Position numbers and translations under genes: made by a program. From assembly GCF_900105755.1 (NCBI RefSeq), contig NZ_FNTQ01000001.1, positions 4,216,001 through 4,280,000 on the forward strand: a stretch of DNA of 64,000 bases. Reading direction: 5' to 3'. Positions 7,947-16,396 of the stretch are shown one piece after another. The notes under the pieces were generated by a model. The model was not told where the DNA came from and did not search any database. It saw only the letters and a program-made list of their open reading frames with translations. Numbering within the stretch: position 1 is the stretch's first letter; every line of letters starts with the position of its first letter. This stretch comes from Streptomyces sp. Ag109_O5-10. GTDB lineage: Bacteria; Actinomycetota; Actinomycetes; Streptomycetales; Streptomycetaceae.

Positions 7947-9326
7947 GTGTCCGCGCCCCGCACCGCACCCGTCCGGAAGGTCCTCGGGCGGCTCTCGCTG
8001 CCCGAGCGGACCATCGTGGCGGACGCGCTGCGGACCGAGACCGTCGGCGGCGTACTGCTGCTCGCCGCCGCGGTAGCCGCGCTGGTCTGGGCGAACATAC
8101 CCGGGCTCCGCCACGGCTACGAGAGCGTCGCCGACTTCCACTTCGGCCCCGGCGCCCTCGGCCTGAACCTCTCCGTCGCTCACTGGGCCGCCGACGGCCT
8201 GCTCGCCGTCTTCTTCTTCGTCGCCGGCATCGAGCTCAAGCGCGAGCTGGTGGCAGGCGACCTGCGGGACCCGAAGGCGGCCGTCCTCCCGGTGGTCGCC
8301 GCGCTGTGCGGCATGGCCGTACCGGCGCTCGTCTACACCCTGACCAACCTCGCCGACGGCGGCTCCACCCAGGGCTGGGCGGTGCCCACGGCCACCGACA
8401 TCGCCTTCGCGCTGGCCGTGCTCGCGGTGATCGGCACCTCGCTGCCGGGCGCCCTGCGCGCTTTCCTGCTCACCCTCGCGGTCGTCGACGACCTGATCGC
8501 GATCCTGATCATCGCGATCTTCTTCACCGAGCGGATCCACTTCGCCGCGCTCGGCGGCGCGGTCCTCGGCCTCGCCGTCTTCTGGCTGCTGCTGCGCAGG
8601 GGTGTGCGCGGCTGGTACGTGTACGTCCCGCTCGCGGTCGTGATCTGGGCGCTGATGTACAACAGCGGCGTGCACGCGACCATCGCCGGTGTCGCCATGG
8701 GCCTGATGCTGCGCTGCACCACCCGCGAGGGCGAGCAGCACTCGCCCGGAGAGCACGTCGAGCACCTGGTGCGGCCGCTGTCGGCGGGGCTGGCCGTGCC
8801 CCTGTTCGCGCTCTTCAGTGCCGGTGTGAAGGTGTCCGGAGGGGCGCTCGGCGACGTCTTCACCAAGCCGGAGACGCTCGGGGTCGTCCTCGGCCTGGTG
8901 GTCGGCAAGGCGGCCGGGATATTCGGCGGGACCTGGCTGACCGCCCGGTTCACCCGGGCCTCGCTCAGCGAGGACCTCGAATGGGCGGACGTCTTCGCGG
9001 TGGCCTCGCTGGCCGGCATCGGCTTCACGGTCTCGCTGCTCATCGGCGAACTCGCCTTCGCCGGCGACACCGTGCTCACCGACGAGGTCAAGGCTTCCGT
9101 GCTCACCGGCTCGCTCATCGCGGCCCTGTGCGCCACGGTGCTGCTGAAGATACGGAACACTCGCTACCGCAGGCTGGTCGAGGCCGAGGAGCGGGACGAC
9201 GACCTCGACGGCATCCCGGACGTCTACGAGCAGGACGACCCGGCGTACCACCTGCGGATGGCGGAGATCTACGAACGGAAGGCCGCCGAACACCGCAGGA
9301 TCGCGGCCGAGAAGGCCGGCTCCTAG
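7947..9326 (+). CDS. nhaA: Na+/H+ antiporter NhaA
   Basis: This 459-aa integral membrane protein exports Na+ in exchange for protons and helps with pH and salt homeostasis. It has the NhaA hallmark TDIAFALAVLAVIG and the LAVVDDLIAI pair of aspartates, which form the ion-binding site in this family. The last 50 residues are a charged cytoplasmic tail (RRLVEAEERDDDLDG) longer than that of the E. coli protein. The GTG at 7947 follows GGAGGTCCCC. It is transcribed in the same direction as acsA but beyond the acsA terminator, so it probably has its own promoter in the AT-richer stretch at 7840-7875. Confidence 0.95.
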   Translation: MSAPRTAPVRKVLGRLSLPERTIVADALRTETVGGVLLLAAAVAALVWANIPGLRHGYESVADFHFGPGALGLNLSVAHWAADGLLAVFFFVAGIELKRELVAGDLRDPKAAVLPVVAALCGMAVPALVYTLTNLADGGSTQGWAVPTATDIAFALAVLAVIGTSLPGALRAFLLTLAVVDDLIAILIIAIFFTERIHFAALGGAVLGLAVFWLLLRRGVRGWYVYVPLAVVIWALMYNSGVHATIAGVAMGLMLRCTTREGEQHSPGEHVEHLVRPLSAGLAVPLFALFSAGVKVSGGALGDVFTKPETLGVVLGLVVGKAAGIFGGTWLTARFTRASLSEDLEWADVFAVASLAGIGFTVSLLIGELAFAGDTVLTDEVKASVLTGSLIAALCATVLLKIRNTRYRRLVEAEERDDDLDGIPDVYEQDDPAYHLRMAEIYERKAAEHRRIAAEKAGS

Positions 9327-9474
9327 GGCGCCGGCGAGCGGGACGCGCTTGCCGAAGTGCCGGGCGGGGCAGGCGCGCAGGGCGGCCGTCCGGCATGATC
9401 TGACGAGACGGTACAAAAGGCCCGGCGCACAAAGGCCGGTGCAGAAGACGACGAAGACGCAGAGGGAGACCGCG

Positions 9475-9963
9475 ATGAGCGCACCCGACGGCAGCCCGGT
9501 CGGTGCCGAACGCAGCATCGGCCAGCTGTTCGCCTCGGCCACGGCCGAGATGTCGGCGCTGGTGCACGACGAGATCGCGCTGGCCAAGGCCCAGCTGAAG
9601 CAGGACGTCAAGCGGGGCGCGACGAGCGGCGGTGCGTTCTCGGTTGCCGGGGCGCTGCTGCTGTTCTCCCTGCCCATGCTCAACTTCGCGCTGGCGTACG
9701 GCATTCGGACCTGGAGCCACTGGAATCTCGCGATCTGCTTCCTGCTCTCCTTCGCGGCGAACGTCCTGGTGGCCGTGGTCCTCGCGCTGATCGGCGTGGT
9801 GTTCGCGAAGAAGGCCAAGAAGAGCCAGGGCCCGCAGAAGGTGGCCGCGTCCATGAAGGAGTCGGCGAGCGTGCTGCAGAACGCCAAGCCGCATCCGCGC
9901 CCGGAACTTCCCCGGGACGACGTACGCGCCATCGAGGCCGCTGTGGGACGCTCGTCGTCATGA
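9475..9963 (+). CDS. Phage holin superfamily III-like membrane protein (DUF1469 type)
   Basis: This 162-aa protein has an amphipathic N-terminus (IGQLFASATAEMSALVHDEIALAKAQLK) followed by two hydrophobic helices (about residues 50-72 and 82-105) and a Lys-rich cytoplasmic tail. That layout is typical of the DUF1469 / Actino_Holin family, which is common in actinobacterial chromosomes and not linked to lysis there. The ATG at 9475 follows GAGGGAGA. It overlaps the next gene by four bases (ATGA), so the two are probably translationally coupled. Its function is unknown, and a role in envelope maintenance is only an inference. Confidence 0.85.
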   Translation: MSAPDGSPVGAERSIGQLFASATAEMSALVHDEIALAKAQLKQDVKRGATSGGAFSVAGALLLFSLPMLNFALAYGIRTWSHWNLAICFLLSFAANVLVAVVLALIGVVFAKKAKKSQGPQKVAASMKESASVLQNAKPHPRPELPRDDVRAIEAAVGRSSS

Positions 9964-10880
9964 CGGACCCCGCTCCCTCGGCCGTACGGCTGGAGGGCCC
10001 CTGGACGCACCGGGACGTCGCCGCCAACGGCGCCCGCTTCCACATCGCCGAGCTCGGCGACGGACCGCTGGTCATGCTGGTGCACGGCTTCCCGCAGTTC
10101 TGGTGGGCCTGGCGGCACCAGCTGGTCGCGCTCGCCGACGCGGGCTTCCGGGCCGTCGCCATGGATCTGCGGGGCGTCGGCGGCAGCGACCGCACCCCGC
10201 GCGGCTACGACCCGGCGAACCTCGCCCTCGACATCACCGGCGTGATCCGGTCCCTCGGCGAGCCGGACGCCGCGCTGGTCGGCCACGACCTGGGCGGCTA
10301 CCTGGCGTGGACGGCGGCCGCGATGCGCCCCAAGCTGGTGCGACGGCTGGCGGTGGTGTCCATGCCGCACCCGCGGCGCTGGCGCTCGGCGATGCTCCGG
10401 GACCGCCGGCAGACCGCCGCCGCCTCCTACATCTGGGGCTTCCAGCGGCCCTGGATCCCCGAGCGGCAGCTCACCGCCGACGACGGCGCGCTGGTCGGCC
10501 GGCTGATCCGGGACTGGTCCGGCCCGCGGCTGCCGGACGACAAGTCCGTGGAGACGTATCAGCGGGCCATGTGCATCCCGTCCACCGCGCACTGCTCGAT
10601 CGAGCCGTACCGCTGGCTGGTGCGCTCGCTGGCGCGCCCGGACGGCATCCAGTTCAACCGCAGGATGAAGCGGCCGGTGCGCGTCCCGACGCTGCACCTG
10701 CACGGCTCCCTCGACCCGGTCACCCGCACCCGCAGCGCGGCCGGCTCCGGCGAGTACGTCGAAGCGCCGTACCGGTGGCGGCTGTTCGACGGGCTGGGGC
10801 ACTTCCCGCACGAGGAGGACCCGGTGGGCTTCTCCGCCGAACTGGTCAACTGGCTGAAAGACCCCGAGCCCGACCGGTGA
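9960..10880 (+). CDS. Alpha/beta-hydrolase (epoxide-hydrolase-like)
   Basis: This 306-aa alpha/beta-hydrolase has the oxyanion motif VHGFPQFWWAW, a nucleophile elbow VGHDLGGYLAW with Asp as the nucleophile (the GHDxGG pattern of epoxide hydrolases and haloalkane dehalogenases), and a late catalytic His in FDGLGHFPHEE. The substrate cannot be told from the sequence. The start overlaps the stop of the holin-like gene, which suggests a two-gene operon with that membrane protein. Confidence 0.9.
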   Translation: MTDPAPSAVRLEGPWTHRDVAANGARFHIAELGDGPLVMLVHGFPQFWWAWRHQLVALADAGFRAVAMDLRGVGGSDRTPRGYDPANLALDITGVIRSLGEPDAALVGHDLGGYLAWTAAAMRPKLVRRLAVVSMPHPRRWRSAMLRDRRQTAAASYIWGFQRPWIPERQLTADDGALVGRLIRDWSGPRLPDDKSVETYQRAMCIPSTAHCSIEPYRWLVRSLARPDGIQFNRRMKRPVRVPTLHLHGSLDPVTRTRSAAGSGEYVEAPYRWRLFDGLGHFPHEEDPVGFSAELVNWLKDPEPDR

Positions 10881-11007
10881 CCGCGCCGATGCGCCCGGTA
10901 TCCGGATCTGGACACCTGTTCTACGAACGGCCACATGCCCGGCGCATAGGCCGATTGAGGGGCGTGCGGGAGGTTATCGACCTTGGGGCAGGGGCAGACG
11001 TCGGGGT
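10881..11007. other. Intergenic region before small ORF
   Basis: Between the hydrolase and the small reading frame at 11008 I see only a short non-coding stretch with a few AT-richer positions (about 10915-10985). This could be a promoter for the small gene. Confidence 0.3.
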
Positions 11008-11187
11008 ATGGGCTGGACGCACGACTACAGTGACGCACCCCGCAGCCGCCGTACGACAGGCGGCCCGAACCCCTACCGGGGAGCCGCCCCGCAGCTGCAG
11101 GGCACTGATCTCAGGGTGGGGATCCCGCACATTCTGCGCCGCCGGGCCCGCTGGGTCTCGGTACGTCTGCGCCACACCCGCGGCTGA
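11008..11187 (+). CDS. Small basic protein of 59 aa, unknown function
   Basis: An ATG at 11008 opens a 59-aa frame beginning MGWTHDYSDAPRSRRTTGG and ending in an Arg-rich helix (PHILRRRARWVSVRLRHTRG). Codon use has the expected GC bias at third positions, and it fills the gap between the hydrolase and the convergent protease. It has no domain I recognise. The Arg-rich tail would suit nucleic-acid or membrane-surface contact, but that is inference. The ribosome-binding site is weak, so the call is tentative. Confidence 0.45.
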   Translation: MGWTHDYSDAPRSRRTTGGPNPYRGAAPQLQGTDLRVGIPHILRRRARWVSVRLRHTRG

Positions 11188-11214
11188 CCCCTCGAGCGAG
11201 GCCCACACGGGTCT

Positions 11215-12414
11215 CTAGAGGGCGCAGCTGTCGGTGCCCACCTGCTGGCTCGCGGTACGGCCTCGGGCGATGTCCGCCTGGATCTCGTCGGCCGTGAGGG
11301 CGTACCCGGTGTCGGCGTCGTCCAGCGACTTCGCGAAGACGACCCCGTACACCCTGCCCTGGGGCGTGAGCAGCGGGCCGCCGGAGTTGCCCTGGCGGAC
11401 GGTCGCGTACAGCGAGTAGACGTCGCGGCGGACGGTGCCGCGGTGGTAGATGTCGGGGCCGTTGGCCGTGATGCGGCCGCGCACCCGGGCGGGCCGGACG
11501 TCGTACGACCCGTTCTCGGGGAACCCGGCGACGATGGCGCTGTCGGTCGTCGCCGCGTCCTTGGCGGAGAACTGCAGGGCCCTGGCCCGCAGGTCCGGCA
11601 CGTCCAGTACGGCGATGTCGCGCTGCCAGTCGTACAGGACGACCTTGGCGTCGTACTTGCGGCCCTCGCCGCCGATCTGGACGGTGGGCTCGTCGACGCC
11701 GCCGACGACGTGCGCGTTGGTCATGACGCGGCGGTCCGCGAAGACGAAGCCGGTCCCCTCCAGGATCTTGCCGCAGCTCTGCGCGGTGCCCGTCACCTTG
11801 ACGATGGACTGCTTGGCGTTGGTGGCCACCGCGCTGTTGGCGAGAGCGGGGTCGGGTGGCGAGACGTCGGTGATCGGCTCGTTGGCGAAGGGGCTGAAGA
11901 CCTGCGGGAAACCGTTCTGCGCGAGGACCGCGGAGAAGTCCGCGAACCAGGTGTCGGCCTGGTTGGGCAGCGCTCTGGAGACCCCGAGCAGCACCTTGGA
12001 GCTGCGCACCTCCTTGCCGAGCGTCGGCAGGGTGGTGCCCGCGAGGGCGGAGCCGATCAGCCAGGCGACCAGCAGCATCGCCACCACGTTGACCAGCGCG
12101 CCGCCGGTGGCGTCCAGGGCGCGGGCCGGGGACCAGGTGATGTACCGGCGCAGCTTGTTGCCCAGGTGGGTGGTGAGGGCCTGGCCGACGGAGGCACAGA
12201 CGATGACGACGACCACGGCGACCACCGCGGCGGTGGTGCTCACCTCGGCGTTGTCGGTCACCGCGTCCCAGATCACCGGCAAGGCGTAGACGGCGGCGAG
12301 CCCGCCGCCGAGGAAGCCGATCACCGACAGGATGCCGACGACGAACCCCTGGCGGTAGCCGACGATCGCGAACCACACGGCGGCGACCAGCAACAGGATG
12401 TCCAGCACGTTCAC
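11215..12414 (-). CDS. MarP-like membrane serine protease (CvpA plus trypsin domains)
   Basis: This 399-aa protein begins with four CvpA-like transmembrane helices (about residues 1-120) and continues with a periplasmic chymotrypsin-fold domain. The catalytic triad is visible: His235 in MTNAHVVGG, Asp266 in DIAVLDVPD and Ser344 in RQGNSGGPLL. Spacing and architecture match mycobacterial MarP, which is needed for acid and oxidative stress survival. Two cysteines (Cys214 area in AQSCGKIL and the C-terminal CAL) may form the stabilising disulfide. It is followed convergently by the small ORF and lies at the end of a leftward group with the Nudix and nth genes. Confidence 0.9.
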   Translation of the reverse strand: MNVLDILLLVAAVWFAIVGYRQGFVVGILSVIGFLGGGLAAVYALPVIWDAVTDNAEVSTTAAVVAVVVVIVCASVGQALTTHLGNKLRRYITWSPARALDATGGALVNVVAMLLVAWLIGSALAGTTLPTLGKEVRSSKVLLGVSRALPNQADTWFADFSAVLAQNGFPQVFSPFANEPITDVSPPDPALANSAVATNAKQSIVKVTGTAQSCGKILEGTGFVFADRRVMTNAHVVGGVDEPTVQIGGEGRKYDAKVVLYDWQRDIAVLDVPDLRARALQFSAKDAATTDSAIVAGFPENGSYDVRPARVRGRITANGPDIYHRGTVRRDVYSLYATVRQGNSGGPLLTPQGRVYGVVFAKSLDDADTGYALTADEIQADIARGRTASQQVGTDSCAL

Positions 12415-12536
12415 CGAGTCAAGCCTCGCCTCGTCGCTTCGCGGTCTCTACAGGTCGGCCGGGGGTCCGACCCGCCGCGAGGCGGCGGCAACGGGACACG
12501 ACGTCCCCCGGATGACACAGCACGGTGGACACCCTG

Positions 12537-13241
12537 TCATGACCGCCAGTCGAGCGGGACCAGCTTCTCGCGGTCCCAGGAGCGCTCCCATCCCGCATAG
12601 TGCAGTAGGCGGTCGATCACCCCGGCCGTGAACCCCCACACCAGGGTCGATTCGACCAGGAATGCCGGACCTCGGTGACCGCTGGGGTGCACGGTGGTGG
12701 CCCGGTTGGCCGGATTCGTGAGATCCGCCACGGGGACCGTGAAGACCCGTGCCGTCTCGTTCGGATCGACCACGCCCACCGGTGTCGGCTCGCGCCACCA
12801 GCCCAGCACGGGGGTGACCACGAACTCGCTCACCGGGATGTACAGCCTGGGCAGCACCCCGAACAGCTGGACACCGGCCGGATCCAGCCCGGTCTCCTCC
12901 TCGGCCTCGCGGAGAGCGGCCCGCAGCGGCCCGTCGGCCTTCGGGTCGCCGTCCTCGGGGTCGAGGGCGCCGCCGGGGAAGGAGGGCTGCCCGGCGTGCG
13001 AGCGCAGCGAACCGGCCCGCTCCATCAGCAGCAGCTCGGGCCCCTGCTCTCCCGCGCCGAACAGGATCAGTACGGCCGACTGCCGCCCCGCCCCGTTCTC
13101 CGGCGGCAGGAAGCGGCTCAGCTGGAGCGGCTTGACCGTCTCGGCGGCCCGCACGACCGGGCCGAGCCACTCCGGCAGCCCCTCCTTGCTGAGCGCCACA
13201 TCCCCGCGGGCACCGCCCGTCTGTGCCTTGCTGTGTGTCAC
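12537..13241 (-). CDS. Nudix hydrolase, CoA pyrophosphatase (NudL/CoAse) type
   Basis: This protein of about 234 aa carries the Nudix box GGALDPEDGD...LRAALREAEEETGL, preceded by the CoAse-type LMERAGSLRSHAGQPSFPGG. That upstream motif marks the subgroup cleaving CoA and CoA derivatives to acyl-phosphopantetheine and 3',5'-ADP. I prefer the GTG at 13241, which follows GGGGGAG. The frame stays open to an ATG at 13385, which would overlap the nth 3' end by 44 bp and add 48 low-complexity residues. It sits immediately downstream of nth, so the two are probably co-transcribed. Confidence 0.85.
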   Translation of the reverse strand: MTHSKAQTGGARGDVALSKEGLPEWLGPVVRAAETVKPLQLSRFLPPENGAGRQSAVLILFGAGEQGPELLLMERAGSLRSHAGQPSFPGGALDPEDGDPKADGPLRAALREAEEETGLDPAGVQLFGVLPRLYIPVSEFVVTPVLGWWREPTPVGVVDPNETARVFTVPVADLTNPANRATTVHPSGHRGPAFLVESTLVWGFTAGVIDRLLHYAGWERSWDREKLVPLDWRS

Positions 13242-13341
13242 GGCCTCCCCCGTCCTGCCCTGCTCCCCCGCCCTGCTGCCCGTTCCAACGCCCGAAGTCT
13301 CCTTGATCGTTCCGTTCTCCGTCCCTGAGAAGACCCCTGGG

Positions 13342-14505
13342 TCATGTCCCTGATGCGGCGCCCAGCGGCGGCGCCGGTCTGCCACCCGCGTCCAGATACG
13401 CCTGCGGCGGCTTGAGCCGCTGCCCGGGGAAGCCGCCCTTCTCGTACTTGAGCAGCTTCCTCGCCTTCTCCGGGTCGGTCTCGCCCTCCCCGTAGGCCGG
13501 GCAGAGCGGGGCGATCGGGCAGACGCCGCAGGCGGGCTTGCGGGCGTGGCACATCCGGCGCCCGTGCCAGATGACGTGGTGCGACAGGTCGGTCCAGTCG
13601 CTCTTGGGGAACAGCGCGCCGACGGCCGCCTCGATCTTGTCGGGGTCGGTCTCCGCGGTCCACCGCCACCGCCGGACCAGGCGCTGGAAGTGCGTGTCCA
13701 CGGTGATGCCGGGGCGCCCGAAGGCGTTGCCGAGCACGACGAACGCGGTCTTGCGGCCGACGCCGGGCAGCTTGACGAGGTCCTCGAGCCGCCCCGGCAC
13801 CTCGCCGCCGAACTGCTCGACCAGACCCTTGGACAGCCCTATCACCGACTTGGTCTTCGCCCGGAAGAACCCGCACGGCCGCAGGATCTCCTCGACCTCC
13901 TCCGGGTTGGCGGCGGCCAGGTCCTCGGGGGTGGGGTACTTCGCGAACAGCGTCGGGGTGGTCTGGTTGACCCTGAGGTCGGTGGTCTGGGCGGACAGCA
14001 CCGTGGCGACCAGGAGCTGGAAGGGGTTCTCGAAGTCCAGCTCGGGGTGGGCGTACGGGTACACCTCGGCGAGCTCGCGGTTGATCCGGCGGGCCCGGCG
14101 GACGAGCGCGGCCGGCGACTCGGGCTTCCCGGCAGGCAGCGCCTGCGGCTGCTCGACGGCGGCCTCCGCGACCGCCGCGGCCTTCTTGGCGGGCGCCTTC
14201 TTCGCTGCCGTCTTCTTGGCCGCCGTCCTTTTCGCTGCCGTCTTCTTCGCCGCCGTCTTCTCGGCCGCGGTCTTCTTCGCCGCCGACGCCGCCTTCTTTG
14301 CGGCGGTCTTCTTCGCCGCCGTCTTCTCCACTGCCGTCTCTGCCGTCTTCTTCACCGCAGCCTTCTTCGCGGCTTTCACCGCCTTTGCCGCCTTTTTCGG
14401 TTCACCGGAGGCGGCATCGGGCCCTTGTTCGCCCACAGCGGAAACATCTCGTACAACCACCCGCCCAGCTCCCTTGGCCTGTGCTCTCACCGGCGATTTG
14501 GACAC
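13342..14505 (-). CDS. nth: Endonuclease III with histone H1-like lysine/alanine-rich N-terminal tail
   Basis: This 387-aa protein has a C-terminal two-thirds that is a complete endonuclease III, the DNA glycosylase/AP lyase for oxidised pyrimidines. The HhH motif LPGVGRKTA carries catalytic Lys252, Asp270 follows in VDTH at the canonical spacing of 18, and the 4Fe-4S cluster cysteines are Cys319, Cys326, Cys329 and Cys335. Residues 37-113 are almost pure Lys/Ala/Thr in KKTAAKK-type repeats, like the tail of bacterial histone H1-like proteins. E. coli Nth (211 aa) has no such tail. It may raise non-specific DNA affinity. The gene is divergent from crp. Confidence 0.95.
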   Translation of the reverse strand: MSKSPVRAQAKGAGRVVVRDVSAVGEQGPDAASGEPKKAAKAVKAAKKAAVKKTAETAVEKTAAKKTAAKKAASAAKKTAAEKTAAKKTAAKRTAAKKTAAKKAPAKKAAAVAEAAVEQPQALPAGKPESPAALVRRARRINRELAEVYPYAHPELDFENPFQLLVATVLSAQTTDLRVNQTTPTLFAKYPTPEDLAAANPEEVEEILRPCGFFRAKTKSVIGLSKGLVEQFGGEVPGRLEDLVKLPGVGRKTAFVVLGNAFGRPGITVDTHFQRLVRRWRWTAETDPDKIEAAVGALFPKSDWTDLSHHVIWHGRRMCHARKPACGVCPIAPLCPAYGEGETDPEKARKLLKYEKGGFPGQRLKPPQAYLDAGGRPAPPLGAASGT

Positions 14506-14712
14506 CCGGCCAGCCTAAAGCCCGGCACCGACATCTGCCCTGGACCCGGAAGATCAGCCCCCGATTGGACCCCTGCCGCTTACCTCGGCACACCTGTGCG
14601 GCATCCTTGTGACAGATCACACTGTTTGGACGGTCCGGCAAAATGGGGAACACGGTCCCCTGGTACCAAGGGGGAGCAAGATCCCCTGAGCAGGTCGACA
14701 AGGAGAGAACTC
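14506..14712. other. nth-crp divergent regulatory region
   Basis: This 207-bp divergent intergenic region contains the CRP-like box at 14608-14621 and the crp ribosome-binding site AGGAGAG at 14701-14707. No additional gene is visible. Confidence 0.5.
14608..14621. promoter_or_regulatory. CRP-type binding site upstream of crp
   Basis: TGTGA-CAGA-TCACA has perfect 5-bp arms and fits the Streptomyces CRP pattern GTG-N6-CAC. It is about 92 bp before the crp start and between crp and nth. Autoregulation of crp, and possibly co-regulation of nth, is the natural reading but is inferred. Confidence 0.6.
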
Positions 14713-15387
14713 GTGGACGACGTTCTGCGGCGCAACCCGCTCTTCGCGGCGCTCGATGACGAGCAGTCCGCGGAGCTGCGTGCCTCCATGAGTGAGGTGA
14801 CCCTCGCGCGTGGCGACTCCCTGTTCCACGAGGGCGACCCGGGCGACCGGCTCTACGTCGTCACCGAGGGCAAGGTCAAGCTCCACCGCACCTCCCCCGA
14901 CGGCCGGGAGAACATGCTGGCCGTCGTCGGCCCCGGTGAGCTGATCGGCGAGCTGTCGCTGTTCGACCCGGGCCCGCGCACGGCGACCGCCACCGCGCTG
15001 ACCGAGGTCAAGCTGCTGGGCCTCGGCCACGGCGACCTCCAGCCCTGGCTGAACGCCCGCCCCGAGGTGGCCACCGCCCTGCTGCGCGCCGTCGCCCGCC
15101 GGCTGCGCAAGACCAACGATGCCATGTCCGACCTGGTCTTCTCCGACGTGCCGGGCCGGGTCGCGCGTGCCCTGCTGGACCTCTCCCGCCGCTTCGGCGT
15201 GCAGTCCGAGGAAGGCATCCACGTCGTCCACGACCTCACCCAGGAGGAGCTGGCCCAGCTGGTCGGCGCGTCCCGCGAGACCGTGAACAAGGCGCTGGCG
15301 GACTTCGCCCAGCGCGGCTGGCTGCGGCTGGAGGCGCGGGCCGTGATCCTGCTGGACGTCGAGCGGCTGGCGAAGCGGTCCCGGTAG
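14713..15387 (+). CDS. crp: Cyclic AMP receptor protein, CRP/FNR family
   Basis: This 224-aa regulator has a cyclic-nucleotide-binding domain (about residues 10-125; GDSLFHEGDPGDRLYVVTEG and the GELIGELSLFDPGPRTATATA phosphate-binding cassette) and a C-terminal winged helix whose recognition helix is LTQEELAQLVGASRETVNKAL. This is the Streptomyces CRP, which controls germination, growth and antibiotic production. GTG 14713 follows AGGAGAG, whereas the longer open frame reaching back over the nth promoter is an artefact. A CRP box lies upstream. Confidence 0.95.
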   Translation: MDDVLRRNPLFAALDDEQSAELRASMSEVTLARGDSLFHEGDPGDRLYVVTEGKVKLHRTSPDGRENMLAVVGPGELIGELSLFDPGPRTATATALTEVKLLGLGHGDLQPWLNARPEVATALLRAVARRLRKTNDAMSDLVFSDVPGRVARALLDLSRRFGVQSEEGIHVVHDLTQEELAQLVGASRETVNKALADFAQRGWLRLEARAVILLDVERLAKRSR

Positions 15388-15404
15388 GCGGTAGGCGGGT
15401 TCTC

Positions 15405-15475
15405 TGGGGGCTGCCCCCCAGCCCCCCAGCCCCCCAGCCCCCCGCATCATCGGCCCCCCGCATCATCGGCCTCCG
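15405..15475. repeat. Short C-rich direct repeats after crp
   Basis: The sequence CCCCCCAG recurs three times, then CCCCCCGCATCATCGG occurs twice in tandem. The stretch starts with a GGGGGCTGCCCCC inverted repeat that may act as a terminator. This is a typical low-complexity intergenic filler of Streptomyces. Confidence 0.55.
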
Positions 15476-15517
15476 GCCTTGTCCTCAAGCGCCGGACGGC
15501 CCGCTGTGTGGTTCCCC

Positions 15518-16348
15518 ATGTCTGAAAAAGTCGCGTCCCGGGGCCTCGACCCCCTTGGCTTCATCGAGCGCGAGGGCTCGCACGCGCGCGTGCCGCACGT
15601 CTTCCGCCCCGTGGTCGCCGCCGCCCGCGACCGGCTCCTGGACGTCTTCGGGGCGCGCCTGGACAGCGCCTACCTCTACGGGTCGATTCCGCGCGGCACC
15701 GCGCGCGTGGGGCGCAGCGACCTGGATCTGGTGGTCGTGCTGAGCGAGGAGCCGACCGACGCCGACCGGGACGCGGCCCGGGTGCTCGGCGAGGCCGTCG
15801 ACAAGGAGTTCCCGGAGATCGACGGGGTCGGGACCCTGCTCCACTCCCGCGCGAGAGTGCTGAGCGAGCCGGAGCGGTACGACCTCGGCTGGTTCGTGGC
15901 CTGCCTCTGCACCCCCCTGCTCGGCGAGGATCTCGCCGAGTTCCTGCCCCGCTACCGCCCCGACTCGCTGCTCGCCCGCGAGACCAACGGCGACCTGGCC
16001 CGGTACCTGCCGCGCTGGCAGGAGCGGATCGCGGCCACGGACGGCACCGAGGAGGCCCTGCGGCCCCTGGTGCGCTTCATGTCACGAAATCTCGTCCGCA
16101 CCGGTTTCACCCTCGTCATGCCCCGCTGGAACGGCTGGACCAGCGATCTGCGGGAGATGGCCGAGGCGTTCGCCCGCTACTACCCGGAGCGGGCCGAGCA
16201 GCTGCGCCGGGCGGCCGTGCTGGGGTCCGAGCCGGTCGGCGACCGTGCCGTGCTGCGGTCGTACGTGGACGACCTCGGCCCCTGGCTGGCGGACGAATAC
16301 GCGCGCGTGCACGGCGCGAGGGCGCCCCGGCCGGACGGCTGGGACTAG
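15518..16348 (+). CDS. Nucleotidyltransferase-domain protein
   Basis: This 276-aa protein has an N-terminal minimal nucleotidyltransferase domain: a Gly-Ser motif (LYGSIPRGTARVGRSDLDLVVV), with the metal-binding Asp pair in SDLDL, and a third acidic residue in PEIDGVGT. The remaining helical part (about residues 130-276) resembles the C-terminal region of aminoglycoside-adenylyltransferase-like proteins. The substrate is unknown. I placed the start at ATG 15518; the frame extends to a TTG at 15479 inside the C-rich repeats, which is unlikely. Confidence 0.8.
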   Translation: MSEKVASRGLDPLGFIEREGSHARVPHVFRPVVAAARDRLLDVFGARLDSAYLYGSIPRGTARVGRSDLDLVVVLSEEPTDADRDAARVLGEAVDKEFPEIDGVGTLLHSRARVLSEPERYDLGWFVACLCTPLLGEDLAEFLPRYRPDSLLARETNGDLARYLPRWQERIAATDGTEEALRPLVRFMSRNLVRTGFTLVMPRWNGWTSDLREMAEAFARYYPERAEQLRRAAVLGSEPVGDRAVLRSYVDDLGPWLADEYARVHGARAPRPDGWD

Positions 16349-16396
16349 AGCTCCACCCGGCGCCGCTCCAGCTCCAGACCTCCGGAAGCTCCAGGT

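Noticed and set aside
7863..10934. Minus-strand 1023-aa frame across nhaA, the membrane protein and the hydrolase.
   Set aside because: It is antisense to three well-supported genes, consists of low-complexity Arg/Gly/Glu/Val, and has no family motif.
14200..14400. Near-perfect repeats at the nth 5' end as a possible CRISPR or satellite array.
   Set aside because: They are in-frame Lys/Ala/Thr codons of the nth tail, with no spacers of uniform length.
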